A stretch of 40,818 nucleotides of DNA, taken from NCBI GenBank assembly GCA_902790525.1, contig CADASI010000003.1, positions 1 to 40,818 of the forward strand, read 5' to 3'. This stretch comes from an uncultured Eubacteriales bacterium (GTDB taxonomy: Bacteria > Bacillota > Clostridia > Christensenellales > Aristaeellaceae). Under the pieces are notes generated by a model, which was not told where the DNA came from, ran no database searches, and was given only the letters and a program-made list of their open reading frames with translations. The number at the start of each line of letters is the position of its first letter. The stretch's first letter is position 1. Below, one piece after another: positions 23,749-31,674 of the stretch. Both the position numbers and the translations under genes were made by a program.

Positions 23749-24240
23749 ATGGAAAAGCTCAGACGCCGCGCGGCCGTGTCGGTGCTGATACTGGCCGCGT
23801 TCATGCTCGTAACGTCGGTGTGCCTCTATGTGCGCAGGGACGCGCCCCGGGCCATGGGGGCGGCGTCCGTCGCGGTGACGGCGGAGCAAAATGACCCCGT
23901 GACGCAGTTCCGAACGGAACGCGAACAGCTCAGGAGCCGTCAAACGGGAGAGCTCAACGACATCATCCACGATTCTTCGACGGACGCGGAGACGGCCAGC
24001 CTCGCGAAGCGGCAGCTCATGGACCTCATGAAGCGGCAGGAGGCGGAGCAGCGGCTGGAGGGCATACTGGCCATTCGCGGCTTTGAGGACGCGCTCGTAA
24101 CGGTGAGCGACGCCTCGGTCAACGTGATACTGCGCGCGGACGCCCTCACGCGGCGCGAAACCGCCGTCATTCTGGACCTCGTGCTGCGCGAAACGGGCGT
24201 CACGGCGGGAAATGTCAAAATCCTTACGATAAATCCTTGA
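23749..24240 (+). CDS. spoIIIAH: Stage III sporulation protein AH
   Basis: A 163-residue bitopic protein with an N-terminal membrane helix (about 8-27), a charged helical linker (REQLRSRQTGELNDII) and a C-terminal ring-building domain ending TGVTAGNVKILTI. In Bacillus AH binds SpoIIQ from the forespore and bridges the two membranes. ILAIRGFEDALVTVSDASVN is the conserved core. AGGGATGG-type spacing precedes the ATG. Last gene of the spoIIIA operon; no strong terminator follows, and a vegetative promoter lies just downstream. Confidence 0.92.
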   Translation: MEKLRRRAAVSVLILAAFMLVTSVCLYVRRDAPRAMGAASVAVTAEQNDPVTQFRTEREQLRSRQTGELNDIIHDSSTDAETASLAKRQLMDLMKRQEAEQRLEGILAIRGFEDALVTVSDASVNVILRADALTRRETAVILDLVLRETGVTAGNVKILTINP

Positions 24241-24247
24241 AAAGTGT

Positions 24248-24276
24248 TTGCGCATCGGAGGGTTTTCTGCTATAAT
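24248..24276 (+). promoter_or_regulatory. Promoter for the Asp23/AmaP genes
   Basis: A consensus -10 TATAAT (24271-24276) lies 25 nt before the start codon, with a weak -35 TTGCGC (24248-24253) 17 bp upstream. It would separate vegetative expression of the following genes from the sporulation operon. Confidence 0.6.
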
Positions 24277-24301
24277 AGATTTGGAAAAGGAGGTCTGCGA
24301 C

Positions 24302-24991
24302 ATGAGCGAAAATTATCCTTCCGATGTCAAGCTGAATGAAAACCAGGACGGTACCGTTTCCTTTGCCACCGAAGTCGTAGCGACCATCGCCGGTCTCGCA
24401 GCCACCGAGGTGGACGGCGTCGCCAGCATGAGCTCTCCGTCCTCCGGCTTTGCCGATATGTTTACCCGCAAGAACACCCGCAACTTCACCAAGGGGGTGC
24501 GCATCGACCTGGACGGCAACAAGGTGACCGTGGACATCACCATCGTGGTGGATTACGGCTCTCCCGTGCCGGACGTGGCCCGCAGCATCCAGGAGAACGT
24601 CAAGAAGGCCATCGAGACCATGAGCGGGCTGGACGTGCGCAGCGTGGACGTGCACGTCTCCGGCATCAGCTTCGAGCGCGAGCAGCGCGCCAACGCCGAG
24701 CTGGACGAGCAGCACCGCAAGATGCTTGAGAAGACCGCCGAGGACAACGCCGAAGCCGACGTGGCCCCCGCCGCGGAAGCGGAAGCCGAAGCCGATGCTG
24801 AGGAAGCGGAGGAGGAGACCGTGGCCGAGGCGGCGGCTGTCGAGGCCAGCGCGGAAGCCGAGGAGGCGGCTGTCGAGGCCAGCGCGGAAGCCGAGGAGGA
24901 CGGATCCCCGGACGATGACGAGGTCGAGGCCGAGGACGAGGAAGACGTCTTCGAAACGCTGCGCGACGAAGAAACCACACAGGCGGATTGA
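24302..24991 (+). CDS. Asp23/Gls24 family envelope stress protein with acidic tail
   Basis: A 229-residue protein. Residues 1-130 are the Asp23/Gls24 domain (VVATIAGLAATEVDGVA, DITIVVDYGSPVPDVA, VKKAIETMSGL, VHVSGISF). In Bacillota these proteins collect at the membrane through AmaP, whose homologue is next. The last 95 residues are an Ala/Glu tail, including an exact tandem 11-residue repeat (AAVEASAEAEE) encoded by a 33-bp DNA duplication. An upstream in-frame ATG at 24248 lies inside the promoter; ATG 24302 follows AAGGAGG. The locus equals yqhY before nusB in Bacillus. Confidence 0.9.
   Translation: MSENYPSDVKLNENQDGTVSFATEVVATIAGLAATEVDGVASMSSPSSGFADMFTRKNTRNFTKGVRIDLDGNKVTVDITIVVDYGSPVPDVARSIQENVKKAIETMSGLDVRSVDVHVSGISFEREQRANAELDEQHRKMLEKTAEDNAEADVAPAAEAEAEADAEEAEEETVAEAAAVEASAEAEEAAVEASAEAEEDGSPDDDEVEAEDEEDVFETLRDEETTQAD
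24833..24898 (+). repeat. Perfect 33-bp tandem duplication in the Asp23 gene tail
   Basis: Two identical 33-bp copies, 24833-24865 and 24866-24898, each coding AAVEASAEAEE. Exact DNA identity points to a recent in-frame duplication by slippage or recombination. Confidence 0.9.
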
Positions 24992-25020
24992 CCAATACCC
25001 GCCGGGGAAAGGGGACCGCT

Positions 25021-25878
25021 ATGAAACTGAATGCGGGAAAACGCATACTGATGTTTTTCCACTGGCTGTTATCTCTTCTGATCTGCGCGGCGTTTGCGGC
25101 GTGGATCATCGCGCCGGAGCGGGCGACGGACCTCTACAACAGGGTGTTCGGCCGCCTGTCCGCCACGCAGGTGATGATCATTGGCATCGCCATACTGGCG
25201 ATCTACGTGCTGTTGACGGTGGTGCAGGCGTGCATCATATTCCATCGCGGCAAGCGGTATGACCGGGGCTTCATCACCGTGGATTCCAGCGATACCGGGC
25301 GGGTGCGCATCGCGGTGTCCGCCATCGAGCAGATGGTGCGCCAGTCCGTGATCAGCATCGACGGTTTGAGCGACATGAAGATCGGCATCGACAGCCGGGA
25401 CGACGCCATCGGCATCAACATCGCGGCGTCGCTGCAAAACGGCTGCCATGTGCCCACCGTCACCGTGAACATGCAGCGGGCCATACGGCAGTTTGTCGAG
25501 ATGAATTGCGGCGTGGCCGTGCGCTCGGTGTCCATCAGCATCAACGCCGTCACCGCCGCGCCCGACGCCGGCAGGCGCTGGGGCCGCCGCAAGGACGACG
25601 TGAAGAGCGCGGAGACCCCCGCGGCCTACGCGCCCGTGACGCCGGCATACCCGCCCGCCGCCGAACCGGTCGCGGAACCTGCGGAAAGCGCGGCGGAGGC
25701 GGTCGCGGCGCCCGCGGAGGAACCGGCGGCAGAACCGGTGGTCAGCGCGGAGCCGGAGGATGAACCGGCGTTCATCCCCGATCCCGAACCCATCCGGTTG
25801 CACTTTGATCACCTGCCCGAGACGCCCGATAACGACGCGGCGGAGGAGGTCGAAGCGCCGGAAACGCCCGACGATTGA
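25021..25878 (+). CDS. amaP: AmaP-like membrane anchor of Asp23 protein
   Basis: A 285-residue protein with two N-terminal membrane helices (about 11-33 and 47-69) followed by an Asp23-like cytoplasmic domain (VRIAVSAIEQMVRQS, VNMQRAIRQFVEMN, VRSVSISI), then a Pro/Ala/Glu-rich tail from about residue 190. AmaP homologues anchor Asp23 at the membrane. The tail makes this longer than usual and parallels the acidic tail of its partner. I use ATG 25021, preceded by GGGGA; an upstream TTG at 24988 overlaps the previous gene. The exact symbol is by family and context. Confidence 0.83.
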   Translation: MKLNAGKRILMFFHWLLSLLICAAFAAWIIAPERATDLYNRVFGRLSATQVMIIGIAILAIYVLLTVVQACIIFHRGKRYDRGFITVDSSDTGRVRIAVSAIEQMVRQSVISIDGLSDMKIGIDSRDDAIGINIAASLQNGCHVPTVTVNMQRAIRQFVEMNCGVAVRSVSISINAVTAAPDAGRRWGRRKDDVKSAETPAAYAPVTPAYPPAAEPVAEPAESAAEAVAAPAEEPAAEPVVSAEPEDEPAFIPDPEPIRLHFDHLPETPDNDAAEEVEAPETPDD

Positions 25879-25890
25879 TTGTTTAAGCCT

Positions 25891-25925
25891 ATTGCGGCGG
25901 CGCGCCAGGCACGCGCCACCGCAAT
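25891..25925 (+). terminator. GC-rich hairpin after amaP
   Basis: A 14-position stem with one mismatch (25891-25904 with 25912-25925) and a 7-nt loop, in the 110-nt gap before nusB. No T run follows, so it may be only a partial terminator or stability element. Confidence 0.4.
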
Positions 25926-25988
25926 AATTGCGTTGAACGCGATGGGGTCGGCAAAAGCCGACAATCACACAAAGAGGTTGGTGTGCAC

Positions 25989-26387
25989 ATGGATAGAAAG
26001 ACTGCGCGCGCCCAGGCGATGAAGCTCATCTACGAATGGGAGATGGGCGGCGACGGCGGCGAGGACACGCGGCTGGAGCTTCTTGAGATCAGGCCCGGCG
26101 AGAACGAGAGCGATTTCATGAACCGCCTGGTGGAGGGCGTCCAGCAGAACACCCCGCGCATCGACGAGGCGCTGGGGCAGTACCTGCGCGGCTGGACGAT
26201 CGAGCGCGTGACCCGCGTGGACCTGGCCATACTGCGGCTGGCGGCGTATGAACTGCTGTTCGATAAGACGCCCGAGGGGGTCGTCATCAACGAGGCCGTC
26301 GAGCTGGCCAACCGGTATTCCACCGACAAGGCCGGCGCCTTCATCAACGGCGTGCTGGGCAATCTCGCCAGGAGCGTGCGGGAATAA
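25989..26387 (+). CDS. nusB: Transcription antitermination factor NusB
   Basis: A 132-residue all-helical NusB. It binds boxA RNA with NusE (S10) to support rRNA transcription. RKTARAQAMKLIYEWEM at the N-terminus, VDLAILRLAAYELLF and the C-terminal NGVLGNLAR are diagnostic. ATG 25989 and GTG 25983 are both possible: AGAGG sits 5 nt from the GTG and 11 nt from the ATG. In Bacillus folD lies between nusB and xseA; here it is absent. Confidence 0.92.
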   Translation: MDRKTARAQAMKLIYEWEMGGDGGEDTRLELLEIRPGENESDFMNRLVEGVQQNTPRIDEALGQYLRGWTIERVTRVDLAILRLAAYELLFDKTPEGVVINEAVELANRYSTDKAGAFINGVLGNLARSVRE

Positions 26388-26403
26388 CGGAGATTCTTTG
26401 CGG

Positions 26404-26424
26404 GCGCGGTCGGCATGACCGCGC
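26404..26424 (+). terminator. Short hairpin between nusB and xseA
   Basis: An 8-bp GC-rich stem (26404-26411 with 26417-26424) with a 5-nt loop, followed by TTTGTG. Probably a partial terminator in the 63-nt gap. Confidence 0.4.
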
Positions 26425-26450
26425 TTTGTGCGCATAATACAGGATTGTCT

Positions 26451-27674
26451 ATGATGAATGAAACCGTGGCTCTGTCCGTATCGGAGCTGAACGAATACGC
26501 CCGCAGGCTGATGGCGGGGGACCCGCTTCTGCGAAACGTGGAGGTCACCGGGGAGATCTCCGGTTACAAGCACCATTACAGCGGGCACCGGTACTTTTCG
26601 CTGAAGGACGAGAGCGCCCGCGTGCAGTGCGTGATGTTTCGCCAGAACGCGCTGGGGCTGGACTTTAAGCCCGAGGACGGCATGAAGGTGACCGTTCGGG
26701 GGTCGGCGTCGGTGTTCGTGCGGGACGGCAGCTATCAGCTCTACGTGAACGCCATGCGCAAGGCCGGGCAGGGGGACCTGTTCGCAAGGTTCGAGGCGCT
26801 CAAGAAGAAGCTCGCCGCCGAGGGGCTGTTCGACCCGGCCCGCAAGCGGGAGATCCCCATGCTGCCGCGCACCATCGGCGTGGCGACCTCCGAGACCGGC
26901 GCGGCGATCAGGGACATCATACAGATCGCCCGGCGCCGGAACCCCAACGTGGGCATCGTCGTGGCCCCCTGCGCGGTGCAGGGCGCGTCGGCGGCGGGGG
27001 AGATCGTGCGCGCCATCGAGCGCTTGGACCGCAGCGGCCAGTGCGACGTGATGCTGGTGGGCCGCGGCGGCGGCTCCATGGAGGACCTGTGGGCCTTCAA
27101 CGAGGAGGCCGTGGCGCGGGCCATCGCAGCCTCAAAGACGCCGGTCATCTCCTGCGTGGGACATGAGATCGACTTCACCATCGCGGACTTCGTGGCGGAC
27201 CTGCGCGCGCCCACGCCCTCCGCCGCGGCGGAGCTGGCGGTGCCGATGCTTGCCGACCTCAGGCTGAGCCTTGAGATGATGCTCAGCCGCCTGCGCCGCG
27301 CCCTGGCAAACGGCCAGCAGTTTCGCAGGATGAAGCTCGAGAAGCTGTGCGCCGCCTCGTCGATGGCCCGGCCCGCGGAGGCGCTGATCCTGCCGCGCAG
27401 GGCGCTCATAGAGCAGCTGTGCCGCCGGGCGGACGCCGCGATGCCGCTTCAGCTCGAGAAGGCCCGCGCGCGGCTTCGGCACGCCGAGGCCAGCCTGCGC
27501 GCGCTCGACCCGGAGGCCGTGCTGGAGCGCGGCTACGCCATCGTGGAGGGCGCAAACGGCATCGTCGAGGGCGCGAAGGACGCGCACATCGGGGACGACG
27601 TGACCATCCGCCTCTCGGACGGCAGGCTGGGCGCGCACATCACTTCCATTGAATCAGAGGATGACGCCGTATGA
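26451..27674 (+). CDS. xseA: Exodeoxyribonuclease VII large subunit
   Basis: A 407-residue XseA. With XseB it degrades single-stranded DNA to short oligonucleotides. An OB-fold domain (GEISGYKHHYSGHRYFSLKD) is followed by the catalytic core with TSETGAAIRDI, VGRGGGSMEDLWAFNEE and CVGHEIDFTIADFVADLRAPTP, then a helical stalk and a C-terminal ERGYAIV segment. Start: ATG 26451, with AGGA 6 nt before it; an ATG at 26415 has no site. The stop overlaps xseB by 4 nt. Confidence 0.95.
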   Translation: MMNETVALSVSELNEYARRLMAGDPLLRNVEVTGEISGYKHHYSGHRYFSLKDESARVQCVMFRQNALGLDFKPEDGMKVTVRGSASVFVRDGSYQLYVNAMRKAGQGDLFARFEALKKKLAAEGLFDPARKREIPMLPRTIGVATSETGAAIRDIIQIARRRNPNVGIVVAPCAVQGASAAGEIVRAIERLDRSGQCDVMLVGRGGGSMEDLWAFNEEAVARAIAASKTPVISCVGHEIDFTIADFVADLRAPTPSAAAELAVPMLADLRLSLEMMLSRLRRALANGQQFRRMKLEKLCAASSMARPAEALILPRRALIEQLCRRADAAMPLQLEKARARLRHAEASLRALDPEAVLERGYAIVEGANGIVEGAKDAHIGDDVTIRLSDGRLGAHITSIESEDDAV

Positions 27675-27892
27675 AAAAGAAGATCAACTTTGAGGAGAGC
27701 ATGCAGGAGCTGGAGGGACTGGTGCAGGCGCTGGAAGCCGGGCAGATGTCCCTGGAGGACTCCTTCAAGAGCTACGAGAAGGCCGTGAAGCTGAAGGCCG
27801 AGCTGACCGCCCTGCTGGACGAGGGCGACCGGCGCATACGGGTGCTGACGGAGACCGGCGAGCGGGAAATCGCGGAGGAGAGCGTACAATGA
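27671..27892 (+). CDS. xseB: Exodeoxyribonuclease VII small subunit
   Basis: A 73-residue helical protein with the XseB pattern NFEESMQELEGLVQALE and MSLEDSFKSYEKAVKL. It wraps the XseA stalk and is needed for activity. Overlapping ATGA junctions with xseA before and ispA after show translational coupling. Confidence 0.95.
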   Translation: MKKKINFEESMQELEGLVQALEAGQMSLEDSFKSYEKAVKLKAELTALLDEGDRRIRVLTETGEREIAEESVQ

Positions 27893-28794
27893 GAGATTTA
27901 CAGGCATACGCGAACATCGTCAACGCGCGGCTGGAGGCGATTCCCGAGGTCGTCCCGGAGGGCCGCTTTGCCGTCGGGGAGATGCCCTGGCTGCTGAGCG
28001 AATCCATGCGCTACAGCCTGTCCGCGGGCGGCAAGCGGCTTCGGCCCGCCATGCTGCTGGCCGCGGTGGAGATGCTGGGCGGCAGTATCGGGGACGCGCT
28101 GGACTACGCCTGCGCGGTGGAGATGATCCACACCTATTCGCTCATCCACGACGACCTGCCGGGCATGGACAACGACACCCTGCGCCGAGGCCGCCCCACG
28201 AACCACGTGGTGTTCGGCGAGGGGCAGGCGATACTGGCGGGAGACGGGCTTTTGAACTGTGCCTTTGAGACGATGCTGAAAGCCGCGGCGGACCGTCCCG
28301 ACCGCGCCCTCGACTGCCTGCTGGCCATGCGGGAGATCGCCACCGGCGCGGGCGTCACGGGCATGATCGCGGGACAGGTGATGGACCTTTACTGCGAGGC
28401 CAACAATATCGGCGACGTGAACGCGCTTCAATACATCCAGCGCAACAAGACCGCCTGCATGTTCATCTACCCGCTCAGGGCCGCGGCGCGGCTGTGCGAG
28501 GCGGGGGAGGAAGCGCTTCGGGCGCTGACGGACTACGGCCGGGCCTTCGGGCTGCTGTTCCAGGCGACGGACGATCTGCTGGACGTCACCGGCGACCAGG
28601 AGAACATGGGCAAGACGCTGGGCAAGGACGCCGAGAGCGGCAAGCTGACCTGCGTGTCCGCCTACGGCGTCGAGGGCACCCGCGCGCTGGTAGAGAGGCT
28701 GCACCGCGAGGCGCTTTGCGCCCTTGAACCCTTCGGGGAGCGGGCGGCGTTCTTCGCGGCGCTGGTGGATTCCATGGTCGACCGCACCAAATAA
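27889..28794 (+). CDS. ispA: Polyprenyl (farnesyl/geranylgeranyl) diphosphate synthase
   Basis: A 301-residue trans-prenyltransferase. The first Asp-rich motif is DDLPGMDND (88-96) with RRGRPTNH following, and the second is DDLLDVTGD (228-236). GGKRLRP (48-54) binds isopentenyl diphosphate. The two residues between Asp pairs in the first motif match bacterial farnesyl diphosphate synthases. It sits between xseB and dxs as in many bacteria, supplying precursors for undecaprenyl and other isoprenoids. Confidence 0.93.
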   Translation: MRDLQAYANIVNARLEAIPEVVPEGRFAVGEMPWLLSESMRYSLSAGGKRLRPAMLLAAVEMLGGSIGDALDYACAVEMIHTYSLIHDDLPGMDNDTLRRGRPTNHVVFGEGQAILAGDGLLNCAFETMLKAAADRPDRALDCLLAMREIATGAGVTGMIAGQVMDLYCEANNIGDVNALQYIQRNKTACMFIYPLRAAARLCEAGEEALRALTDYGRAFGLLFQATDDLLDVTGDQENMGKTLGKDAESGKLTCVSAYGVEGTRALVERLHREALCALEPFGERAAFFAALVDSMVDRTK

Positions 28795-28815
28795 CGTCAA
28801 CGGGAGTACGAACAG

Positions 28816-30696
28816 ATGTATCTGGAGAATATACACGATCCCTCCGACATCAAGAAGCTGAACATCAAGCAGCTCAAGGCGCTGGCGGAAGAGCTCCGGC
28901 AGGAGATCATCAAGGTGGTCTCGGACCGGGGCGGCCATCTCGCGTCCAATCTGGGCATGGTGGAGCTGACGCTGGCCATGCACTACGTGTTCGACGCCCC
29001 CGCCGACAAGCTGATCTTCGACGTGGGGCACCAGTGCTACGCCCACAAGCTGCTCACCGGGCGCTACGAGGCCTTCCAGAAGCTGCGCGGCAAGGGGGGC
29101 GTCAGCGGGTTTCCCCAGGCGGAGGAGAGCGAGTACGACGCCTTTACCGCCGGGCACGCCTCCACGGCCATCTCCGCAGCGCTGGGCATGGCACGCACGC
29201 GGGACATCATGCACGGCGATTTCAACGTGGTGGCGCTGGTGGGGGACGGCGCGCTGACCGGCGGCATGTGCTACGAGGCGCTGAACGACGCCGGGCAGAG
29301 CGGCACGCGCATGATCGTCATACTGAACGACAACGCCATGTCCATCTCCCCGAACGTCGGGGCCATGAGCAACTACCTCACCCGCATGCGGCAGAGCGTC
29401 ACCTACCGCGCCGTGAAGCGGGGCATCAAGCGCGGGCTTGAGAAGATACCGCACGTCGGCATGCCGCTTTTCCGGTTCCTCGAAAAGATACGCGACTTCC
29501 TGAAATCGCTGTTCGTGGACGGCAAGTTCTTCGACGCGCTGGGGTTCAGCTACATAGGCCCCATCGACGGTCACGACATGAAGCACATGATCCGCATACT
29601 GAAGCGCTCCCGCGACGCCCAGGAGCCGGTGCTGATCCACGCGGTCACCCAGAAGGGCCGGGGCTACTCGTATGCGGAGACGCACCCCGACCAGTACCAC
29701 GGCGTCGCGCCGTTCCTGGTGGAGTCCGGCGAGGCCCGGGCCAGCGGGGGCATCTCCATGGGCCGGATCGCGGCCAAGGAGCTGGCGGCGCTTGCGGAAA
29801 ACGACATCCGAATCTGCGCGGTGTCCGCGGCGATGACCGTCGGCACCGGCATGGACGCATTTCAGCAGGTCCACCCGGAGCGCTTCTTCGACGTGGGCAT
29901 CGCCGAGGAGCACGCCGTCACCATGGCGGCGGGCATGGCCTCCCAGGGCATGAAGCCCTACGTGGCCATCTACTCCACGTTTTTGCAGAGGGCCTATGAC
30001 CAGATCGCCATGGACGTGTGCCGCAACGCGCTGCCGGTCACCTTCCTGATCGACCGCGCGGGGCTGGTGGGCGGCGACGGCGCCACCCACCAGGGCGTGT
30101 TCGACCTGTCCTTCCTGCGCAACCTCCCCAACCTGGTGATCGCCTCGCCCCGGGATGTGCGGGACTTAAAAAAGCTCATCGCTTTAAGCGCCGACTATGA
30201 CGGCCCCATGGCCATACGCTATCCCAAGAGCGGCGAGGACATGGGCCCCGGCATACAGGCCCAGAGGGGCTTTAGGATCGGCGAGTGGGAGCTTCTGAGC
30301 GCGGGAAGTGACGTGATGATATTCGCCGTGGGCCGCATGGTGCAGTTCGCCATGCAGGCGTCCATCGAGCTGATGGGCAAGGGGCTGAGCGTCGGCGTGG
30401 TCGACGCGCGCTTCATAAAGCCCATGGACGAGAAGCTGCTTATGGAGCAGGCCGGGAAGGCCAGGATGGTGGTCACCGTGGAGGAGAACGTGCTCGCCGG
30501 CGGCTTCGGCGAGGGCGTGCTGGACATACTGGAGAACGCGGGCTACGAGCGCCCCGTGATGACGCTGGGCGTGCCGGACCGCTTCATCGGCCACGCCAGC
30601 GTCCGGGAGCAGCTCGACGCCTGCGGGCTGAGCGCCGGAAAGATTTCCGAGCGCATACTCGCGCGCTACAACGCGCTGTTCGGGGGCAGGGCATGA
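28816..30696 (+). CDS. dxs: 1-deoxy-D-xylulose-5-phosphate synthase
   Basis: A 626-residue ThDP enzyme joining pyruvate and glyceraldehyde-3-phosphate, first step of the MEP isoprenoid route. Motifs: GGHLASNLGMVELT near the N-terminus, FDVGHQCYAHK, the cofactor motif VGDGALTGGMCYEALNDAG, and the second-domain VGIAEEHAVTMAAGMA with the catalytic glutamate. GDGATHQGVFD is intact, unlike the altered equivalent loop in the iol-operon transketolase. GGGAG precedes the ATG. The stop overlaps tlyA by 4 nt. Confidence 0.96.
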   Translation: MYLENIHDPSDIKKLNIKQLKALAEELRQEIIKVVSDRGGHLASNLGMVELTLAMHYVFDAPADKLIFDVGHQCYAHKLLTGRYEAFQKLRGKGGVSGFPQAEESEYDAFTAGHASTAISAALGMARTRDIMHGDFNVVALVGDGALTGGMCYEALNDAGQSGTRMIVILNDNAMSISPNVGAMSNYLTRMRQSVTYRAVKRGIKRGLEKIPHVGMPLFRFLEKIRDFLKSLFVDGKFFDALGFSYIGPIDGHDMKHMIRILKRSRDAQEPVLIHAVTQKGRGYSYAETHPDQYHGVAPFLVESGEARASGGISMGRIAAKELAALAENDIRICAVSAAMTVGTGMDAFQQVHPERFFDVGIAEEHAVTMAAGMASQGMKPYVAIYSTFLQRAYDQIAMDVCRNALPVTFLIDRAGLVGGDGATHQGVFDLSFLRNLPNLVIASPRDVRDLKKLIALSADYDGPMAIRYPKSGEDMGPGIQAQRGFRIGEWELLSAGSDVMIFAVGRMVQFAMQASIELMGKGLSVGVVDARFIKPMDEKLLMEQAGKARMVVTVEENVLAGGFGEGVLDILENAGYERPVMTLGVPDRFIGHASVREQLDACGLSAGKISERILARYNALFGGRA

Positions 30697-31523
30697 AGAA
30701 GCGGCGCGCCGACCAGGCGCTCTACGAGGACATGAACCTGGAGTCCGTACAGCTCGCCCGGGCGCTGATCATGGAGGGCCGGGTGATGGCGGGGGACCGC
30801 AAGATCCTGAGCGCCAGCGAGACCCTGCGGGAGGGCGACGTGCTCCGGGTGCGGGGGGAGCTGGACGCCTACGTCAGCCGGGGCGCGCACAAGCTGAAAA
30901 AGGCGCTGGAGGTCTTTTCGATTGATCTAAAGGACCGCGTGTGCGTCGACGTGGGCGCCTCCACCGGCGGTTTCACCGACGTGATGCTCAGGGGCGGCGC
31001 GCGGCAGGTGTACGCCGTGGACGTGGGCTACAACCTGCTGGACTACCGGTTGAGAAGCGACGCCCGGGTCACGTGCATGGAGCGCACCAACGCGCGGTTT
31101 TTGAAGCCTGAAGACTTCGACCCCCGGCCGTCCTTCGGCGCGACGGACGTGTCCTTCATATCGCTCAGAGCCGTGCTGCCCGCGGCGCTTTCGGTGCTGG
31201 AGGGGGAGGATCGGCAATTCGTCGCCCTGGTGAAGCCGCAGTTCGAGGCGGACAGGGCGGACGTGGGCGACAAGGGCGTGGTGCGGGAGCGCCGCGTGCA
31301 CGAACAGGTACTTGACGACATCACGGCGTTTGTGCCCACGCTGGGCTGGCGCGTGGCGGGACTGGATTATTCGCCCATCCGCGGGCCGGAGGGGAACATC
31401 GAGTTTCTGATGCTGCTCCAAGGCCAACACAATGTTGCCACAAATGTTAATAATTGGTCTGTGGCTGTCACAATCGACCGCGCTTATGACAATTTTTTTA
31501 AATCGCTCAAAGGGGGCTTGTAA
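30693..31523 (+). CDS. tlyA: TlyA-family rRNA (cytidine-2'-O)-methyltransferase
   Basis: A 276-residue protein with an N-terminal S4 RNA-binding domain (about 1-62; KRRADQALYEDMNLES, RGAHKLKKALE) and a FtsJ-like methyltransferase domain with SAM motif VDVGASTGGFTD (85-96), ATDVSFISLR and LVKPQFEA. Homologues methylate 16S and 23S rRNA; some act as haemolysins in older literature. Equivalent to yqxC downstream of dxs in Bacillus. A 30-residue C-terminal extension ends in a run whose DNA forms part of a hairpin. Confidence 0.93.
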   Translation: MKKRRADQALYEDMNLESVQLARALIMEGRVMAGDRKILSASETLREGDVLRVRGELDAYVSRGAHKLKKALEVFSIDLKDRVCVDVGASTGGFTDVMLRGGARQVYAVDVGYNLLDYRLRSDARVTCMERTNARFLKPEDFDPRPSFGATDVSFISLRAVLPAALSVLEGEDRQFVALVKPQFEADRADVGDKGVVRERRVHEQVLDDITAFVPTLGWRVAGLDYSPIRGPEGNIEFLMLLQGQHNVATNVNNWSVAVTIDRAYDNFFKSLKGGL

Positions 31524-31538
31524 CGCAGGCCCCCTTTG
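31508..31538 (+). terminator. Hairpin spanning the tlyA stop codon
   Basis: A 10-bp stem (31508-31517 with 31529-31538) whose loop contains the tlyA TAA stop. No T run follows, only TATATT-rich DNA. It may be a weak terminator or an mRNA 3' element. Confidence 0.4.
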
Positions 31539-31599
31539 GTATATTGTATATTAAGAGGAATTAAGAAGGCTTCGGAGAAGCGCGGAGCATATCGTAAGG

Positions 31600-31627
31600 C
31601 AAAGTCAAAATATGTGTTTTGACTTTG
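31600..31627 (+). terminator. AT-rich hairpin upstream of nadK
   Basis: An 11-bp perfect stem (31600-31610 with 31617-31627) with a 6-nt loop, followed by TTTC, about 47 nt before the nadK start. It could terminate tlyA transcripts or act in the nadK leader. Confidence 0.45.
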
Positions 31628-31674
31628 TTTCATTCTCTCAAATCGCGCATTATCGGCAAAGGAAGGTACGCAAA

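Noticed and set aside
24248..24301. Upstream ATG for the Asp23 gene
   Set aside because: It overlaps the promoter -35 and -10 elements; ATG 24302 has AAGGAGG at good spacing.
24833..24898. Tandem repeat considered as a CRISPR or regulatory array
   Set aside because: It is in frame within the Asp23 gene, only two units with no spacers.
27898..30090. A 730-codon minus-strand open frame opposite ispA and dxs
   Set aside because: Antisense shadow; ispA and dxs are complete and typical.
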